Assembly: GCA_024138025.1 (NCBI GenBank)
Contig: JAMXBD010000065.1
Location: 1,971,501-2,035,500, forward strand
DNA from: Combretum micranthum
Lineage: Eukaryota > Streptophyta > Magnoliopsida > Myrtales > Combretaceae
Direction of reading: 5' to 3'
DNA length: 64,000 nucleotides
The position numbers and the translations under genes are program-made. The notes beneath the pieces were generated by a model. The model saw nothing but the letters and a program-made list of their open reading frames with translations. It was not told where the DNA came from and ran no database searches. Below are positions 46,350 to 58,388 of this stretch, one piece after another (within the stretch, counting starts at the first letter, position 1; every line of letters begins with the position of its first letter).

Positions 46350-48861
46350 TGTTGGAGTTTGTGACCCGATTTCTGTAACCGACTCTCGTAGTTAAATGAT
46401 AATGAATAGTTATTTGACTATACATTTATTATTAATTCATTATACATTTAACAGTCATAATTCAAGTCTTTATTATTCATTCATTATACATTTAACGGTC
46501 ATAATTCAGGCCTTTATTATTCATTCATTACATATTTAAGTGTTATAATTTAGGTCGTTATGTCGGTTATCCTTATACACACATATATATGTGTTGTTTC
46601 TAAGGTTTCTATATACAACATATTAGACACACGAAATTTCTTTGAGAGTTTTTGAGAGTCTTGAGTTGTATTCTCTTGTACTCCAACTTCAATTATAGTG
46701 GATTTCTCCTCCCTTGCCCATGGTTTTTCTCGATTTGGGTTTTCCACGTAAATCTTATATATGCTTTATCATTTTTTTCGTTTTTTGCCATTGTCCGTAT
46801 TATAACAAGTGGTATTAGAGCCAAGTTTTGATTTTTTGTTTTCTCTACAATGGCAACCGTCAACTATGATATTCCTTTATTAGATCGGAGCATAAGATTT
46901 TTGTTGTGGTAGGTTACGATGCGAGTGGTTCTCGCACAGATGGATCTGGATGATGCCTTGCTAGGGTTTGATAAAATGCCTGTGTCTTGGTCACCGGAAG
47001 AAAAACAACGCAAGGATCATAAAGCCCTTTCACAAATTCATTTGCATCTGTCCAATCAGATTTTATAGGATGTGTTAAAGGAGAAAACTACTGTGGGATT
47101 GAGGTTGAAATTAGAGCAGTTGTGTATGATGAAGAGTCTAACTAGTAAATTGCGTCTAAAGCAGAGACTATACTCACACCGTTTGATAGAAAGTAGGTCG
47201 TTAGAGGATCATTTGACCACGTTTAAGGAGATTGTATCAGATCTGGAATCTATGGAGGTAAAGTACGATGAGGAAGATGTGGCTTTAATTTTGTTGTGTT
47301 CATTACCTGTATCATATTCAAATCTTAAGGATACAATCTTGTATAGCCACGATACTCTTACCATGAAGGAGGTTTATGATGCATTGGCATCTTTCGAGAA
47401 TATGAAACATCTAGTTATAGCATCTGAGCCCAAAGTTGAGGATTTAGTTACTCGTGGTAGGAGTCAGGATTCAATTCTTGTGGAAATGCTAGAGGCAGAT
47501 CAAAGTTAACAAATAGAAATAAAAAATGTAACTATTGCAAGAAGAAATGCCACATAAAGTCTGAGTGTTACGAACTACAAAACAAGAATAAGAGAGATGC
47601 TAATAATCAAAAGGGGAAACAACCGGAAAAGTCGGGTGAAGCTGATGTTGTTGAAGACCATAGCAACGGGGATCTTCTTGTTGCTTCGTATGATCCACAA
47701 ATCAACCGGGAGTGAATCTTAGATTTTGGTTGTACATTTCATATGTGTCCCAATAGGGACTGGTTTTCAACATATGAGGAGGTTTCCAAGGGTGTTGTTC
47801 TGTTAGGAAATAATGCTTCTTGCAGGGTTACAGGCATTGGCACAATTAAGATAAAAATGTTTAATGGTGTTGTGAGGACATTAAGAGATGTGAGACATGT
47901 TCTTGACTTGAAGAGAAATTCTTTTTCTCTTAGTACTCTTGATTCTAAGGGTTACAAATACATAGGTGAAGGTGGAGTTTTGAAGATCAGCAGAGGATCT
48001 TTAGTGGTGATGAAAGGTTAGAGACAGTCTACTAATTTGTATGTTTTGCAGGGTTCAGTTGTTGCAAGAGATGTTGCCGTCACTTCTTCATCTTCATCAG
48101 ATGAAGATTCTACTAGAATTTGCCATAGGCATTTAGGGCATATGAGTGAAGCCGAGATGACTGAATTGTCTAGGAGAGGCCTTCTTGATGGGAAAAGTAT
48201 TAGTAAGATGAAATTTTGTGAATACCGCGTGTTTGGAAAGCAAAAAAGAGTCAGATTCACCACTGGTACTCACAATACAAAAGATATTTTAGAGTACATT
48301 CATTCTGATCTTTGGGAACCGTCTAGAGTTCCATCTAGCGGAGGTGTTGTTTATATGATGACTATTATAGATGACGTCTCTAGAAAAGTTTGGGTATTTT
48401 TTTTGAAGCAAAATTCTGATGCGTTACCCACTTTTAAGGAGTGGAAGACAATGATTGAAAAGCAAATTGGTAAACAAGTAAAGTGTCTTTGCACGGATAA
48501 TGGTCTTGAGTTTTATTCTAATGATTTTAATGTTTTGTGTAAGTCAAAGGGAATTTTGAGACATTTAACAGTCTCTAGAATACCTCAACAAAACGGATAG
48601 CAGAACGGATGAACAGAATTATCATGAAGAAGGTTAGGTATATGCTTTCAAATGCAAAGTTACCAAAGTCAATTTGGGCAGAAGCTGCCTCGACAACATG
48701 TTATTTGATTAATAGGTCTCCATCAACAGCCATTAAGGAGAAGACTCCACTTGAGTTATGGTCAAGTACTCCTGTTAACTATTTAGAGTTGAGAATTTTT
48801 TGTTGTCCTGCATATGCTCGAGTTGAGATGTATGCTCTCCAATTCTAAGTTACCAAAATAT
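46350..48861 (+). mobile_element. 3'-truncated Ty1/copia element (5' LTR, gag, PR, IN)
   Basis: A 458-base LTR (46350-46807: TGTTGGAGTTTGTGACCC ... TTATAACA) is followed by the primer-binding site TGGTATTAGAGCC (46810-46822). Gag, protease and integrase remnants follow in order on the plus strand. Similarity to copia stops near 48830, where the linker after integrase begins. Reverse transcriptase, RNase H and the 3' LTR are missing. The TRIM at 48862 sits at the break point. Confidence 0.8.
46850..48848 (+). pseudogene. copia gag-protease-integrase remnant
   Basis: The ATG at 46850 opens a plant copia gag (MATVNYDIPLLDR). Its frame is readable to about 47505 apart from in-frame stops at about 46910 and 47070. 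A CX2CX4HX4C zinc knuckle lies at about 47527-47570. Protease reads [12 protein letters not shown] (near 47720), with F in place of the S of the catalytic D-S-G and a stop before it. Integrase has H/C residues of the zinc-binding part, then IIDD (48370), CTDNGLEF (48495) and PQQNG (48585), so the acidic residues persist. A stop after PQQNG ends the frame, which resumes at 48609. Family role: capsid, processing and integration; inactive here. Confidence 0.85.
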
Positions 48862-49453
48862 TGTTAGAGATTTGGAGTATGTCTTCAATGGGGAGAAATC
48901 CAATGGGCTTTGTGAAATATTGCATAAATGGGTTTTTGATATCATTTATAACCCAAAACCTTAAGGCAATGGGTTAATGGGTCTTCCCTTTTATAAACTC
49001 TTCACACAAATCCCATATTTCCCATGTGAGATTCTCACACTTGTACCCTAACGATCTCCCCCTCAACTGTGAGTCTCCACAATGGGGTAGGTCATACTCC
49101 TCCTCAAGAGCTTATCAAACTGACTCCACTAAACTCGCTTTGTGAGTGGTCCCACCTACTCACCATGGGTTTCACAGACGAGTCTACCACAAAGCTCTTC
49201 TTTCCACATGGTAAGCCAACCATAGGAGATTCCCAGTCGAACCATCAGCTCTAATACTAATTGTTAGAGATTTGGAGTATGCCTTAAATGGGGAGAAATC
49301 CAATGGGCTTTGTGAAAGATTGCACAAATGGGCTTTTGACACCATTTACAACCCAAAACCTTAAGGCAATGGATTAATGGGTCTTCCCTCTTATAAGCTT
49401 TTCACACAAATCCCATATGTCCCATGTGAGATTCTCACACTTGCACCCTAACA
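48862..49453 (-). mobile_element. TRIM element (192-bp terminal repeats, 208-bp interior)
   Basis: Two direct repeats of exactly 192 bases (48862-49053; 49262-49453) start TGTTAGAGATTTGGAGTATG and end CCCTAACG or CCCTAACA. Read on the minus strand, the sequence next to the 49262 end is TTAGTATTAGAGCTGATGG, a Met-tRNA-type primer site with changes. 'GTTGAGGGGGAGAT' next to the 49053 end is a polypurine tract. The interior is non-coding. The flanks 'aatat' and 'atata' allow a 4-5 base duplication. Size, signals and lack of genes define a terminal-repeat retrotransposon in miniature. Confidence 0.88.
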
Positions 49454-49921
49454 ATATAGTTGTATTTTTTATATTTTAGTTTATTTGATTTGAATAGGTA
49501 GAACTGGTAAACTCAATTAAAATCATAAGATTTTACTGAGTTTACATATAGACCCGGTTGAAATAGTAAGATTCTACTAGAAAAAGATTCTACACATGAA
49601 TTAACTCGGAAGAGCCTCCTAAAATTGTAAACTTGTAGAATCGTATGAGTAAAATCATGATTTTAACAACTATGTACTCAATGAGCAGATTATAGATGCA
49701 TTTAACAATGCCAAACTCGAGCACACTTGGTTTATGGAGTGGGTTCAAATTAGGGTTATGATTAGGGTTTCAATTTAAGGTTTAATCTAGGGTTTGTGGC
49801 TGTAGTGGTGGTTAGGATTTGTGGCTAGTACAAATTTATGGGAATTTGTGATGGTGGTGACTAGGTTTTCCATTTAATGGTGGTGGTGGTTTATTTGTAA
49901 TTGAACCATGCTTTGATACCA

Positions 49922-50041
49922 TGTTAACTTCGATTACCAAAAGTGTGTTAAGATTAATCACACCCCAACATAGTAGTTTATATACAAATGTAAATATAAA
50001 ATTATGAGACTAGCCTCTTAGACAAAATAATACTCTTAACA
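49922..50041 (-). repeat. 5' LTR of the copia element, with adjacent primer-binding site
   Basis: Plus-strand ends are TGTTAAC and CTTAACA. The primer-binding site TGGTATCAAAGC (minus strand, 49921-49910) touches the LTR. It differs by one base from the canonical copia TGGTATCAGAGC. AGGGC follows the LTR at 50042-50046. Confidence 0.9.
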
Positions 50042-50046
50042 AGGGC

Positions 50047-52969
50047 AAAACATGTCTTAATGCTAAGATATAACATCCAAATAGTAGATGCACTTCACCA
50101 TTCATAGAATGCTTCGGACCTTGCACAATCTTGCTAACGTTTAGACACCAATGCATGGCATCCAACAGGTACTTGTTTTTTCTTTCTTTCTTTCTTTTTT
50201 TTTTTTTTTTTTTGCTTTTTTATATGCAAGCATGGTACGAATGACTTGCAGTTGAAAAATTTGTACTTATAAAATTACTAAACAATTATGGGATGCGTTA
50301 TAATATACATATGAAGGAACATTTGCGATAAAGTGTAGTAAAGAAGCCTAATACATGAGTTTGAAATTTTACAAATGAAACCAATTGAATAAATTGATGA
50401 ATGCATTGTGGATTCTTCGATATCATAAATCAATTGTAAGAGCTTTACTAATGTTCAAGTAGCCATACTAGACAACTCTCACAATGTCCACTAACTTGTA
50501 ATTGTTTTGCAGGCCCAATTTAGCAGTAGCCTAAAGTAAATTACTTTTGCCAATAGAACTTTGATGACAATAATGAAAATATTAATATTATTTCAACATG
50601 TGTTAATTTTTTTAGAACATGATTATAAAATTATCCACTATCACTATCATATATATAAACATCTTTGATATTTATGAATGATTTATTTCTCTAAATTTAT
50701 CTTTTGGCAATTTACAAATCAATTGTGATAGTTTAGAGTTTTTAAATACCTTGTGATATGATTATGATATCATTTCCTTTCTTAAAATTTCAACTATTTA
50801 TTATACATTATAGCTTTTTTAATAGGATAAACTAAGCAAATTGAAAGAAAATAAAATTCTCACTATTACAATTAAGAGGGGGATTTGAATCAGAAAGATA
50901 TGATAATACCACTAAACTATAAATACATTCGCAGAATGGAAAAAAAATTTGAAAGAGCCATTTTGGCCGGGGAAAAAAAAATATATTATCATCATTGCTT
51001 TTACATATACAATTATTATTATAAACCAGTGCTCACCGTGTTGCCCGAACTTGCTAGCAAAGAAACCTGGACCACTGAAAAATACTTAGCATATCCTTCT
51101 AGAAACCCAACTTCTTCTCCCCAAAGATTCCAACTTTCTGGTCTTCAAATTCTATGAAAGATGATGGATCGAATAGTGCTAATTGGACCGAAATACTGGA
51201 TGGAAAAGATAATTCCTAATATGAATGGATTGACTCTCCATTGGTTTTATTTTGTCTTTTTCTAGAATCTGTCCATTAAGCCTTGATATTTCAAAGCGTT
51301 TCGATCTTTGCAGAGGCAATGCCTCACGAAGAAGTCTCTCACGGATCTTTCTCTGAAGGTGAAGTGGTGATTGGCATTGCTTTCTTGGCCTCCGTGATAA
51401 AATATCAACTCCATACGGCCAAAAAAAGAAATATCAAACTCATATTTCTATGTATTTTCTACTAGAGCTTTCTGGGACAGGTGTTTCATAATCACTATCG
51501 CAAGAAATTTCAAAACAATATTACGTGTGGTATGGTTAGTAGTTAGCGATGGCCAGAGATGACATATATGATTACACGTAATGCCAATAAGTGCAAAGAC
51601 AGCTTGCATGGTAGCTTTTGGCCAATGAAAGTAAAATCAACGTTAACAATGATAGGAAATTTTATGATGTTGTCGTGATTATAATAGGATTGGTTCGGTT
51701 AAACGGATTAGATCTATTTTAATCATGATCAAATTCGTTAAATATTTTATATTAATTTATTAATAATTAATTTAATTATAATATAAGTTGCGGTTTGATT
51801 CTGTGATGAGATTGGAGAACTCAATAATAGCTAGGGCTAAGAAGACCTAAGGTTGTCTAAAAGTTGTAATTAGTTATTAGCAGGATTGAATCGTTGTTTT
51901 GAGACATGTAGAGGAGCACTTTCCTTCATCGTAGAACTCCTTTCTTGTTTTCTGTAATTGGACTTCCCACGAAATATATTTGGGATAAACGGAAAGATGA
52001 TTATAGACTTACAGTCCCCGAATTGCCATCCCCATCTCATCGCAGTGAATGAACACCTGCCACTTGTGTTGAACGGATAATGGTCACTTATTTTATTTTA
52101 GGATCTTTTATTTTTTTAAACTTATTAAACATGTGCCACGTGTTCATTTGCTGTAACAAAATGAAAACTACAATTTTGAGACAACAAATGTTCATCCAGG
52201 ATAAACAAGATATAATCCGATTATAATATATTAATGATATATATATTTATACAATGTTGTCATAATGAGATAATTAAATATTACCAATTAATTATATAAA
52301 TATACAATGCATCATTTACCATTTAATTATATAAATATATATTTTCCATTCAATTAAAATATAAGAGCGAAATGTAAAGACTTACGCTAGGTTTTATTAA
52401 ATAGAGCAGAAGGTTGATACTGTGTCACTAGCAGGAATGAATGCAATTTCTTTATGTGTGTGTGTGTGTGTCTTTGAATTTCTAAAATATAGAACACTAA
52501 ATGGTAATGCTCCACAATGCATGTGCTTAAATAAGTATAGTGAAGTTTACAAAATGAAAACATAAAAGGAAAAGTGCAATTTTAATTCTGAACATTTACC
52601 CACTTTTTTATTAAAATTTTAGGCTTCTTTTTTTATTTATTATTTATTGAGTTCTTATGGACATGACTTAATTTCTTTTTATTTTCCCTGGGTTTTTACA
52701 TTTTTTATCAGCCCCTTGTTCCCGCTTTTGAATTTTTGAGAGCTTCTATTATTTTATTATATTATATAATTAAATTTTTTTAATATTATTTCTTTGGGTT
52801 TTATAATGTAGTTGAAGATCTCTAATATAATTATTTTTTTATTAAACCAATTATTGTGGCCTAATTTCAAGCTAACAGGTGTTACAAATGGATGGAATAT
52901 CTAATATATTTGATGGAATAATTGCAAGAGTTTAAAGTTGTTGATATTCACATAAATGAAAGAAAAAAG
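50047..52969. other. Intergenic region with duplicated fragments
   Basis: No gene is recognised. A T-rich run lies at about 50180-50215, and TG repeats at about 52458-52472. 51525-51640 resembles 5430-5580 (direct), 51174-51196 matches 5356-5377 in inverted orientation ('gtgctaattggacc'), and 52340-52560 resembles 39240-39860. The 90-codon ORF at 50885 (plus strand) has no recognisable domain. Confidence 0.5.
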
Positions 52970-53430
52970 TGTTAAGATTTGTTCCAATTCTTTACGGCCT
53001 AGTCCATGCTCTTACCCTAATATAAAAGAAATCACTTTGTTGCTATTATTTCTCCTTTGTCTCTCTCTTGACTAAAGCTAAGTATTACTTCTCAAACACT
53101 AACTCTACCACTTTGATATATCACTATCACTGGTTAATGCCCGGTTGCTTTGTGTTGCAAGTATTTGCCTATTTTGTGCTGGCTAAACTCCTAAATTGCA
53201 ATTGCAATTTCTTGATGATGTAAAACCAAGTGCACCCTCTCTTTTTCTCTTTTCTTCTATTTATATCTTGCACATCTGTAGTTGCAGATTGTTACAATGA
53301 CTGACTACTTTACAATTTTTGCTGTAATCTGTTCCAACTACACCATATTTTATACTCTATTTTACAATGAATTTACTAGACATAGTCTTTCATCTAGCTT
53401 GACTTGCTTTTAGCTCTTTTCATTGTAACA
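52970..53430 (-). repeat. 3' LTR of the chromovirus
   Basis: It runs from TGTTAAGATTTGTTCC to CATTGTAACA on the plus strand and aligns with 57936-58388 throughout. It contains 'ctaatataaaagaaatcact', an inverted-strand promoter-like block. Confidence 0.85.
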
Positions 53431-53454
53431 TTTGGCTCTCCCTCTCGAAAAACA

Positions 53455-55513
53455 ACCTCGTCTTCAAGGTTGAATTGAGGATAAAGTTGTGAAAAATTAT
53501 CCAGATCTTCCCATAATGCATCTTCGATAGGTAGTCCACTCCACTATACTAAGATATGATAAATAAGGTTTTGATTCTTCATAACTTGTCTTGAGCACAC
53601 TATAGCTACTAGCTGACTCACCGGATGGCTCCGATAAACTTCATTAGGTAACTCTAAATAAGGCAACTCAAATCCGTAAGCCAACTTAAGAACCAGAATA
53701 TGAAACACATTGCGGATCTTGGCTTCAAGTGGCAACTCTAATTCATAAGCACTAGCTCCAACAAACCTAATCACCCAAAAAGGACCATAAAATCTTTCTA
53801 ACAACTCGATAAAACAACCTTGTACCAATATGGTCTATTTATAAGGTTTCAAATGGACATACACTAAGTCCCTCAGGTTAAAAGAAACATCAGATTGATG
53901 TTGATCTAAATATAACTTCATATGAGATTGTGCCTTCAAAAGATTCTCCTTAAGAATATGCAATACTTATCCCTACCTAAAAGATCTATATTCACTGCTT
54001 CCAATGAACTAATTCCTCTACAGTAAGAAGGAATGGTTGGCAGCTCTCATCTATAAACTATTTGAAAAGGAGTGAATTGTACTCCATTATGAAATGAAGT
54101 ATTATAGCAAATTCAGCCTTTGGTAGAAATCTCACCTAATCTGGTGGTTGTTTCATAACAAAATAGCGAAGGGAATGTTGTATGGTTGTATTTAAAACCT
54201 CCGTTTGACCATCAAATAAGGGATGATCAGCACTACTATAATGAAGCTTCATTCCACTCAATCGAAATAGTTCTTTCCAAAATCGACTCATAAATACAGA
54301 GTCTCAATCTAAAACAATTGTCTTTAGAAAACCATGTAGTATGACTATCATATGCACAGAAAGGTCAACCACTTTAGTTGCTATAAAGTGGGTATCGAAG
54401 AGGCCTAAATGATAGTACTTCAAAAGTCTATCCACCACTACTAAAATGACAGAATATCTATGTGAGTTAGGTAAACACGTAATGAAGTTCATGGAGATAT
54501 CATCCTAAATATTGGATGGTATCGAAAGTGGAACCAATACAATTGAGCTACATTATTAGCAATCATCTTATTCATATTCTTCTAAACAAACTAAGTATGC
54601 GCCCTCTTGAATGTCTTAAGGAATCTAAAATGAGCTGCCATAGGTGATTCAAGTAATTCCTTAAGAATAAGTGGAATCAATCCCCAAGTAGGCATAAGAA
54701 ATAAATGATGGGAAGAATATAAAAGTCCATCTTGCCAATATAATCTCTACTTAGTAAGTTAACCTTACTCTAAATCAGAAATACATTGCTAAAGCTCAAC
54801 AAAAGAATAATATTCCTATTGTAGTTGTTGATTCAAGTTGCAATGAGACAATGATAGAGCCATTATATATCGCTTATACTGCCTTAACAAGGCATCAGCC
54901 ACTTGATTTTCTTCACCAGACTTATATATGATGGTATGGTCATAGCTTAACAATTTAGCCAAGTAGTTGTTGTTTAGGTGTTTGAATCTACTGTGTCATC
55001 AAGTCTTTCAAACTATAGTTGCTTGTTCTTATTTTAAAATGAGCTCCTAAAAAGTATTGTCTCCACTTCTCCACAGCCTCAACGATTGCATATAATTCTC
55101 TGATATAAATAGATGCTTCCATCATATAAGGCACAAACTTCTTATTGAAACACGAAATGGCATGTTCATCTTGTGAAAGAACAGCACCAATGCCTGACCC
55201 TAACACATTAGTCTCTACTACAAATTGCTTAAGAAATTTGGCAATGATAAAATGGAAGCCAAAATTAAAGCTTCTTTCAATCTTTCAAACGCTATCATAG
55301 CCTGGTCATTCCATGAAAACTGATCCTTTTTTAGCATATTAGTTAGTGGACTTTCAATTGAGGCATATCCTCTAATAAACCTCCAATAATACCCTGAAAG
55401 CCCCAAAATCCCCTTAGCTATATAATAAAAGTAGGGACAAGCCATTGCTTCACTACTTTTACCTTTTATGGTTTAGGTTGAACCAAAACAGCCTAATACC
55501 CTCCCACCCACCC

Positions 55514-55551
<38 letters not shown>

Positions 55552-57908
55552 ATTAGACACCACATGTCCCAAGTAATCAATCTTACTCTTCCCAAAAGCA
55601 CATTTTGACTAATTTAAGTAAAAAGTGTTATAACCCAATATCTAAAACACTTGAGTTAAATATGCTACATGTGATTCCAAAGTCATATTATACATGAAAA
55701 TGTTGTCAAAGAAGACAATGACAAATTTACATAACTACAATTTGAAAATATTATTCATGATGCTCTGAAAAGTAACAGGGGCATTACTTAAACTAAAAGG
55801 CATTACTAAGAATTTATGGTAACCCTCATGAGTTCGAAAAGCCATCTTATGAATATCAAATTCATGCATCTTAATCTGATGGTATCGAACATGTAAGTTT
55901 AACTTTGAAAACATTATATCATGTTTCAATTCATCTAGTAACTCAACTCATCAATTGTAGGAATTGGATATTCATCTTTCATAGTTGCTTGATATAATGT
56001 CCTCAAATCAATGTAAAATTGTCAAGTTCTATCTTTCTTTTTTTACAAGTAACACATGTGAAGGAAAAGTGTTATTGCTATTGTGAATTGTACCTTAGTC
56101 TAGCATCTCTTTAACTTGTTTTTCAATTTTGCATTTCTAAAAATGTGGAAACATGTATGGCTTTACATTCATCGATGCTACTCCATTTTATAGGTTAATC
56201 CGATGTTAGACACTTCCTAATGGCGGTAGTGATGAAGGTGCATCAAATAACTAAGGGAATCTACCCAAAATAACATCTATTGCTGGATTGCTGGTGGTAC
56301 CCTTTGAGTCAATATCACACTTTTGAGCCATCAATTGAAAACAAATAACCACTTAATCAACTTACACCATTCTCCTCAACTGGTGATGAGTTATCTGATC
56401 TAGCATACTATTCTACTTCCCTAACAATGTGATAGAATGACCTTAATTCATAAACATCATGATCAATTGATTATGATCAATTGTGATTAGCCTTAAGTCT
56501 TTTAGCCACTACACACCCAACACTACTTCTGCCCTACGAATAGGTAATACAAAGAATGTGGCTAAAACATCAAAACCTTATATATTGATTCTCACATTAT
56601 TACACTAGCCTTTGTATTGTAATTTTTGTCCATTACCAATCATAGCATTAAACTCAGGTGCTGGTGTAATAGTTAAGCCTAGATAATTAGATATTTTACC
56701 TTGCATAAAGTTGTGTGTGTTGCTTGAGTCTACTAAAATAGATAATGATTTAGTAGAAATTGTACCCTTGAAATGTAAGGTTCTAGGAATCACATCACCT
56801 AATAGTGCATGATAGCTGATCAGTCCTACACCATTTATGCAATCATCTTCAAGCATACATCCTTCTCTTCATAACCTTCATCTACATTGTCATCCTTTCT
56901 TCCCAACAGCAATAGGAACTTTACTTTACACTTGTGGCTTTTATTGAATTTTTCATCACAACTGAAACATAGTCCTTCTTCATCTTTGGCTTGGATTTTT
57001 TCAAGTGATAAACATTTTATGGGTAGTAAAGGTTATGGTTTAACTATTTGGTTGGTCAATGTTTAGGTCTATGTTTGGTTTTATGTTTGGGTTTGTGTTT
57101 AGTTATGTGTTTGGGTTTATGTAGGTTGAAGTGTTTGCTTTATTAAACTGTAAAATAAAGTGTTTGGTATTAGATGATGATGATACTGAAAATGGTTTGT
57201 ATGAATTGAATTGATCATTGATCATGTCCTCATACACTCTTCCAAGTCATATTGCATCAAATAATGATTTTGGTCTCAATATTTGTATCTCCCTTCTAAT
57301 TGCAGGTTTTAAATTAGAGATAAAGCAACTTATCTAAAAGGATTCTAATAATCCAATAGTTTTATTCGATTAACTGTCAAACTGAGATCGGTAATTAGTT
57401 ACAGTTGATGTTTGCATCAACTTAGACAAGGTTCCTTAACACATCCTCATAAGTTGAGGGTTTGAACTGAGCTTATAAAGCCTCCACAAATTTCTATTAA
57501 GAATCAAGTGTTTATTCAGGTACATCCACTTGTACTATTGTAAAGTATCTTCCTTCAATGCAAAGGATGCAATGTAATCTTCTGTTCTTCTTGTATATTA
57601 TGAAATGGAAAAAAATGCTCCACTTCAAAGATCCACTCAAGAACATCTATTCTTGAAAACTTGGGAATTTCAACCTTAGTTCCCTTTAGCAAGTTTTCTG
57701 ATGCACCACAACCTCCTGAAAATGATGAATCTGAATTAGCTAGAATATTAGAATTTGATGACCCAGACATATTCTGATTCAACTCTAATTTCTCAATCTT
57801 TGTATTTATCAATCCCAAGGATTCTTGAATTGCTAATGAAGTATTCTTCAAAGATTCCATATCTTGAATAGATTGCTCTGATCTGGTTATTGGTGCCATG
57901 TCCATCAA
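53455..57908 (-). pseudogene. gypsy gag-pol remnant with C-terminal chromodomain
   Basis: Minus-strand order: gag from the ATG at 57908 or 57905 (VEIPKFSRIDVLEWIFEVEHFF); protease with LVDSSNTHNFM (about 56765), where the family has D-S-G; reverse transcriptase ([18 protein letters not shown] at about 55780); active-site box VFFDNIFMY near 55690, where FFDD is expected; RNase H region with FVPYMMEASIYIRELYAIV (about 55130); integrase core with NFITCLPNSHRYSVILVVVD (about 54470); then KLELPPEA-like and HILVLK linker; and finally W-S-G-L-P-x-E-D-x-x-W-E (about 53515), a chromodomain signature after an in-frame stop. The coding end overlaps the polypurine tract. A 37-base C run interrupts it at 55515. 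Confidence 0.85.
55515..55551 (+). repeat. 37-base poly-C run
   Basis: An uninterrupted run of 37 C (G on the coding minus strand) sits within the reverse transcriptase to RNase H part of the chromovirus, preceded by 'cccacccaccca'-like C-rich DNA. It breaks the polyprotein frame. On the minus strand it could form a G-quadruplex. Confidence 0.9.
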
Positions 57909-57935
57909 CTCAACTCAACGAGGAGAGCACCAAAA

Positions 57936-58388
57936 TGTTAAGAGTCGTTCAGATTCTTTATAGCCCCACTCATGCTCTTACCTTAATATAAAAGGAGTCA
58001 CTTTGTCACTACTATTTCTCCTTTACTTCTCTCTCAAGTGAAGCTAAGTATTACTTCTCAAACCCTAACTTTACTACTTTGATATATCACTGTTACTGGT
58101 TAATTGCTTTGTGTTGTAGGTATTTGCCTATTTCGAGCTAGCTAAACTCCTAAATTGCAACTACAATTTCTTGAGGGTGTAAAACCAGATGTAGCCTCTC
58201 TTTTCTATTTTCTTCTATTTATATCTTGTATATCGATAGTTACATATTTTTACAATGACTAACTACTTTAAAATTTCTATTATAATCTGTCCTAACTACT
58301 TCGAATTTAATACTCTATTTTACAATGTATTTACTGTACATAGTCTTTTATCCAACTTAGCTTGTTTCGAGCTCTTTTAATTATAATA
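57936..58388 (-). repeat. 5' LTR of the chromovirus
   Basis: It is the partner of 52970-53430, slightly shorter, with a decayed outer end (TTATAATA instead of TTGTAACA). The primer-binding site lies directly left of 57936 on the minus strand. Confidence 0.85.

Larger units (their letters stand above)
45812..49673. mobile_element. TIR DNA element inserted in the copia element, itself interrupted
   Basis: The left end CAAGGTTGTCAAACTTGCG and the right end, read inverted as CATAGTTGTTAAAATCATG, are imperfect terminal inverted repeats. TACTCAAT flanks both sides (45804-45811; 49674-49681). With one more base each side it is a 9-mer with one mismatch, so an 8-bp (hAT) or 9-bp (Mutator) duplication is possible. 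Element DNA proper is about 45812-46349 plus 49454-49673; the rest is later insertions. No transposase is seen. Fragments of the same family lie at 14170-14430 and 36830-36988. Confidence 0.6.
41606..50041 (-). mobile_element. Ty1/copia element with 120-bp LTRs and AGGGC duplication, heavily nested
   Basis: Both LTRs are 120 bases (41606-41725; 49922-50041), related in sequence, and flanked outside by AGGGC (41601-41605 and 50042-50046). On the minus strand the 5' LTR is followed at once by TGGTATCAAAGC (49921-49910), the initiator-Met-tRNA primer site of copia. A 'ttgagagggag' polypurine tract precedes the 3' LTR. Protein remnants occur in copia order (gag knuckle, protease, integrase, reverse transcriptase, RNase H) from 45149 to 42011. 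The upstream part is split by the insertions at 45812-49673. All frames are broken, so it is inactive. Confidence 0.9.
52970..58388 (-). mobile_element. Ty3/gypsy chromovirus, full-length but inactive
   Basis: LTRs at 52970-53430 and 57936-58388 share most of their sequence (TGTTAAG start, 'tactctattttacaatg' near the end). On the minus strand, 'TTTTGGTGCTCTCCTCGTTG' next to the right LTR is a primer-binding site. 'CGAGAGGGAGAGCCAAA' before the left LTR is the polypurine tract. Gag, protease, reverse transcriptase, RNase H, integrase and a C-terminal chromodomain-like segment follow in gypsy order. Flanks AAAAG (52965-52969) and GAAAG (58389-58393) fit a 5-base duplication with one change. 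Stops, frameshifts and a changed polymerase motif mean it cannot move by itself. Confidence 0.88.

Noticed and set aside
49743..49790. Telomere-like 'ttagggtt' repeats
   Set aside because: Only two or three imperfect copies in the leader of the copia element; too few for an interstitial telomere.
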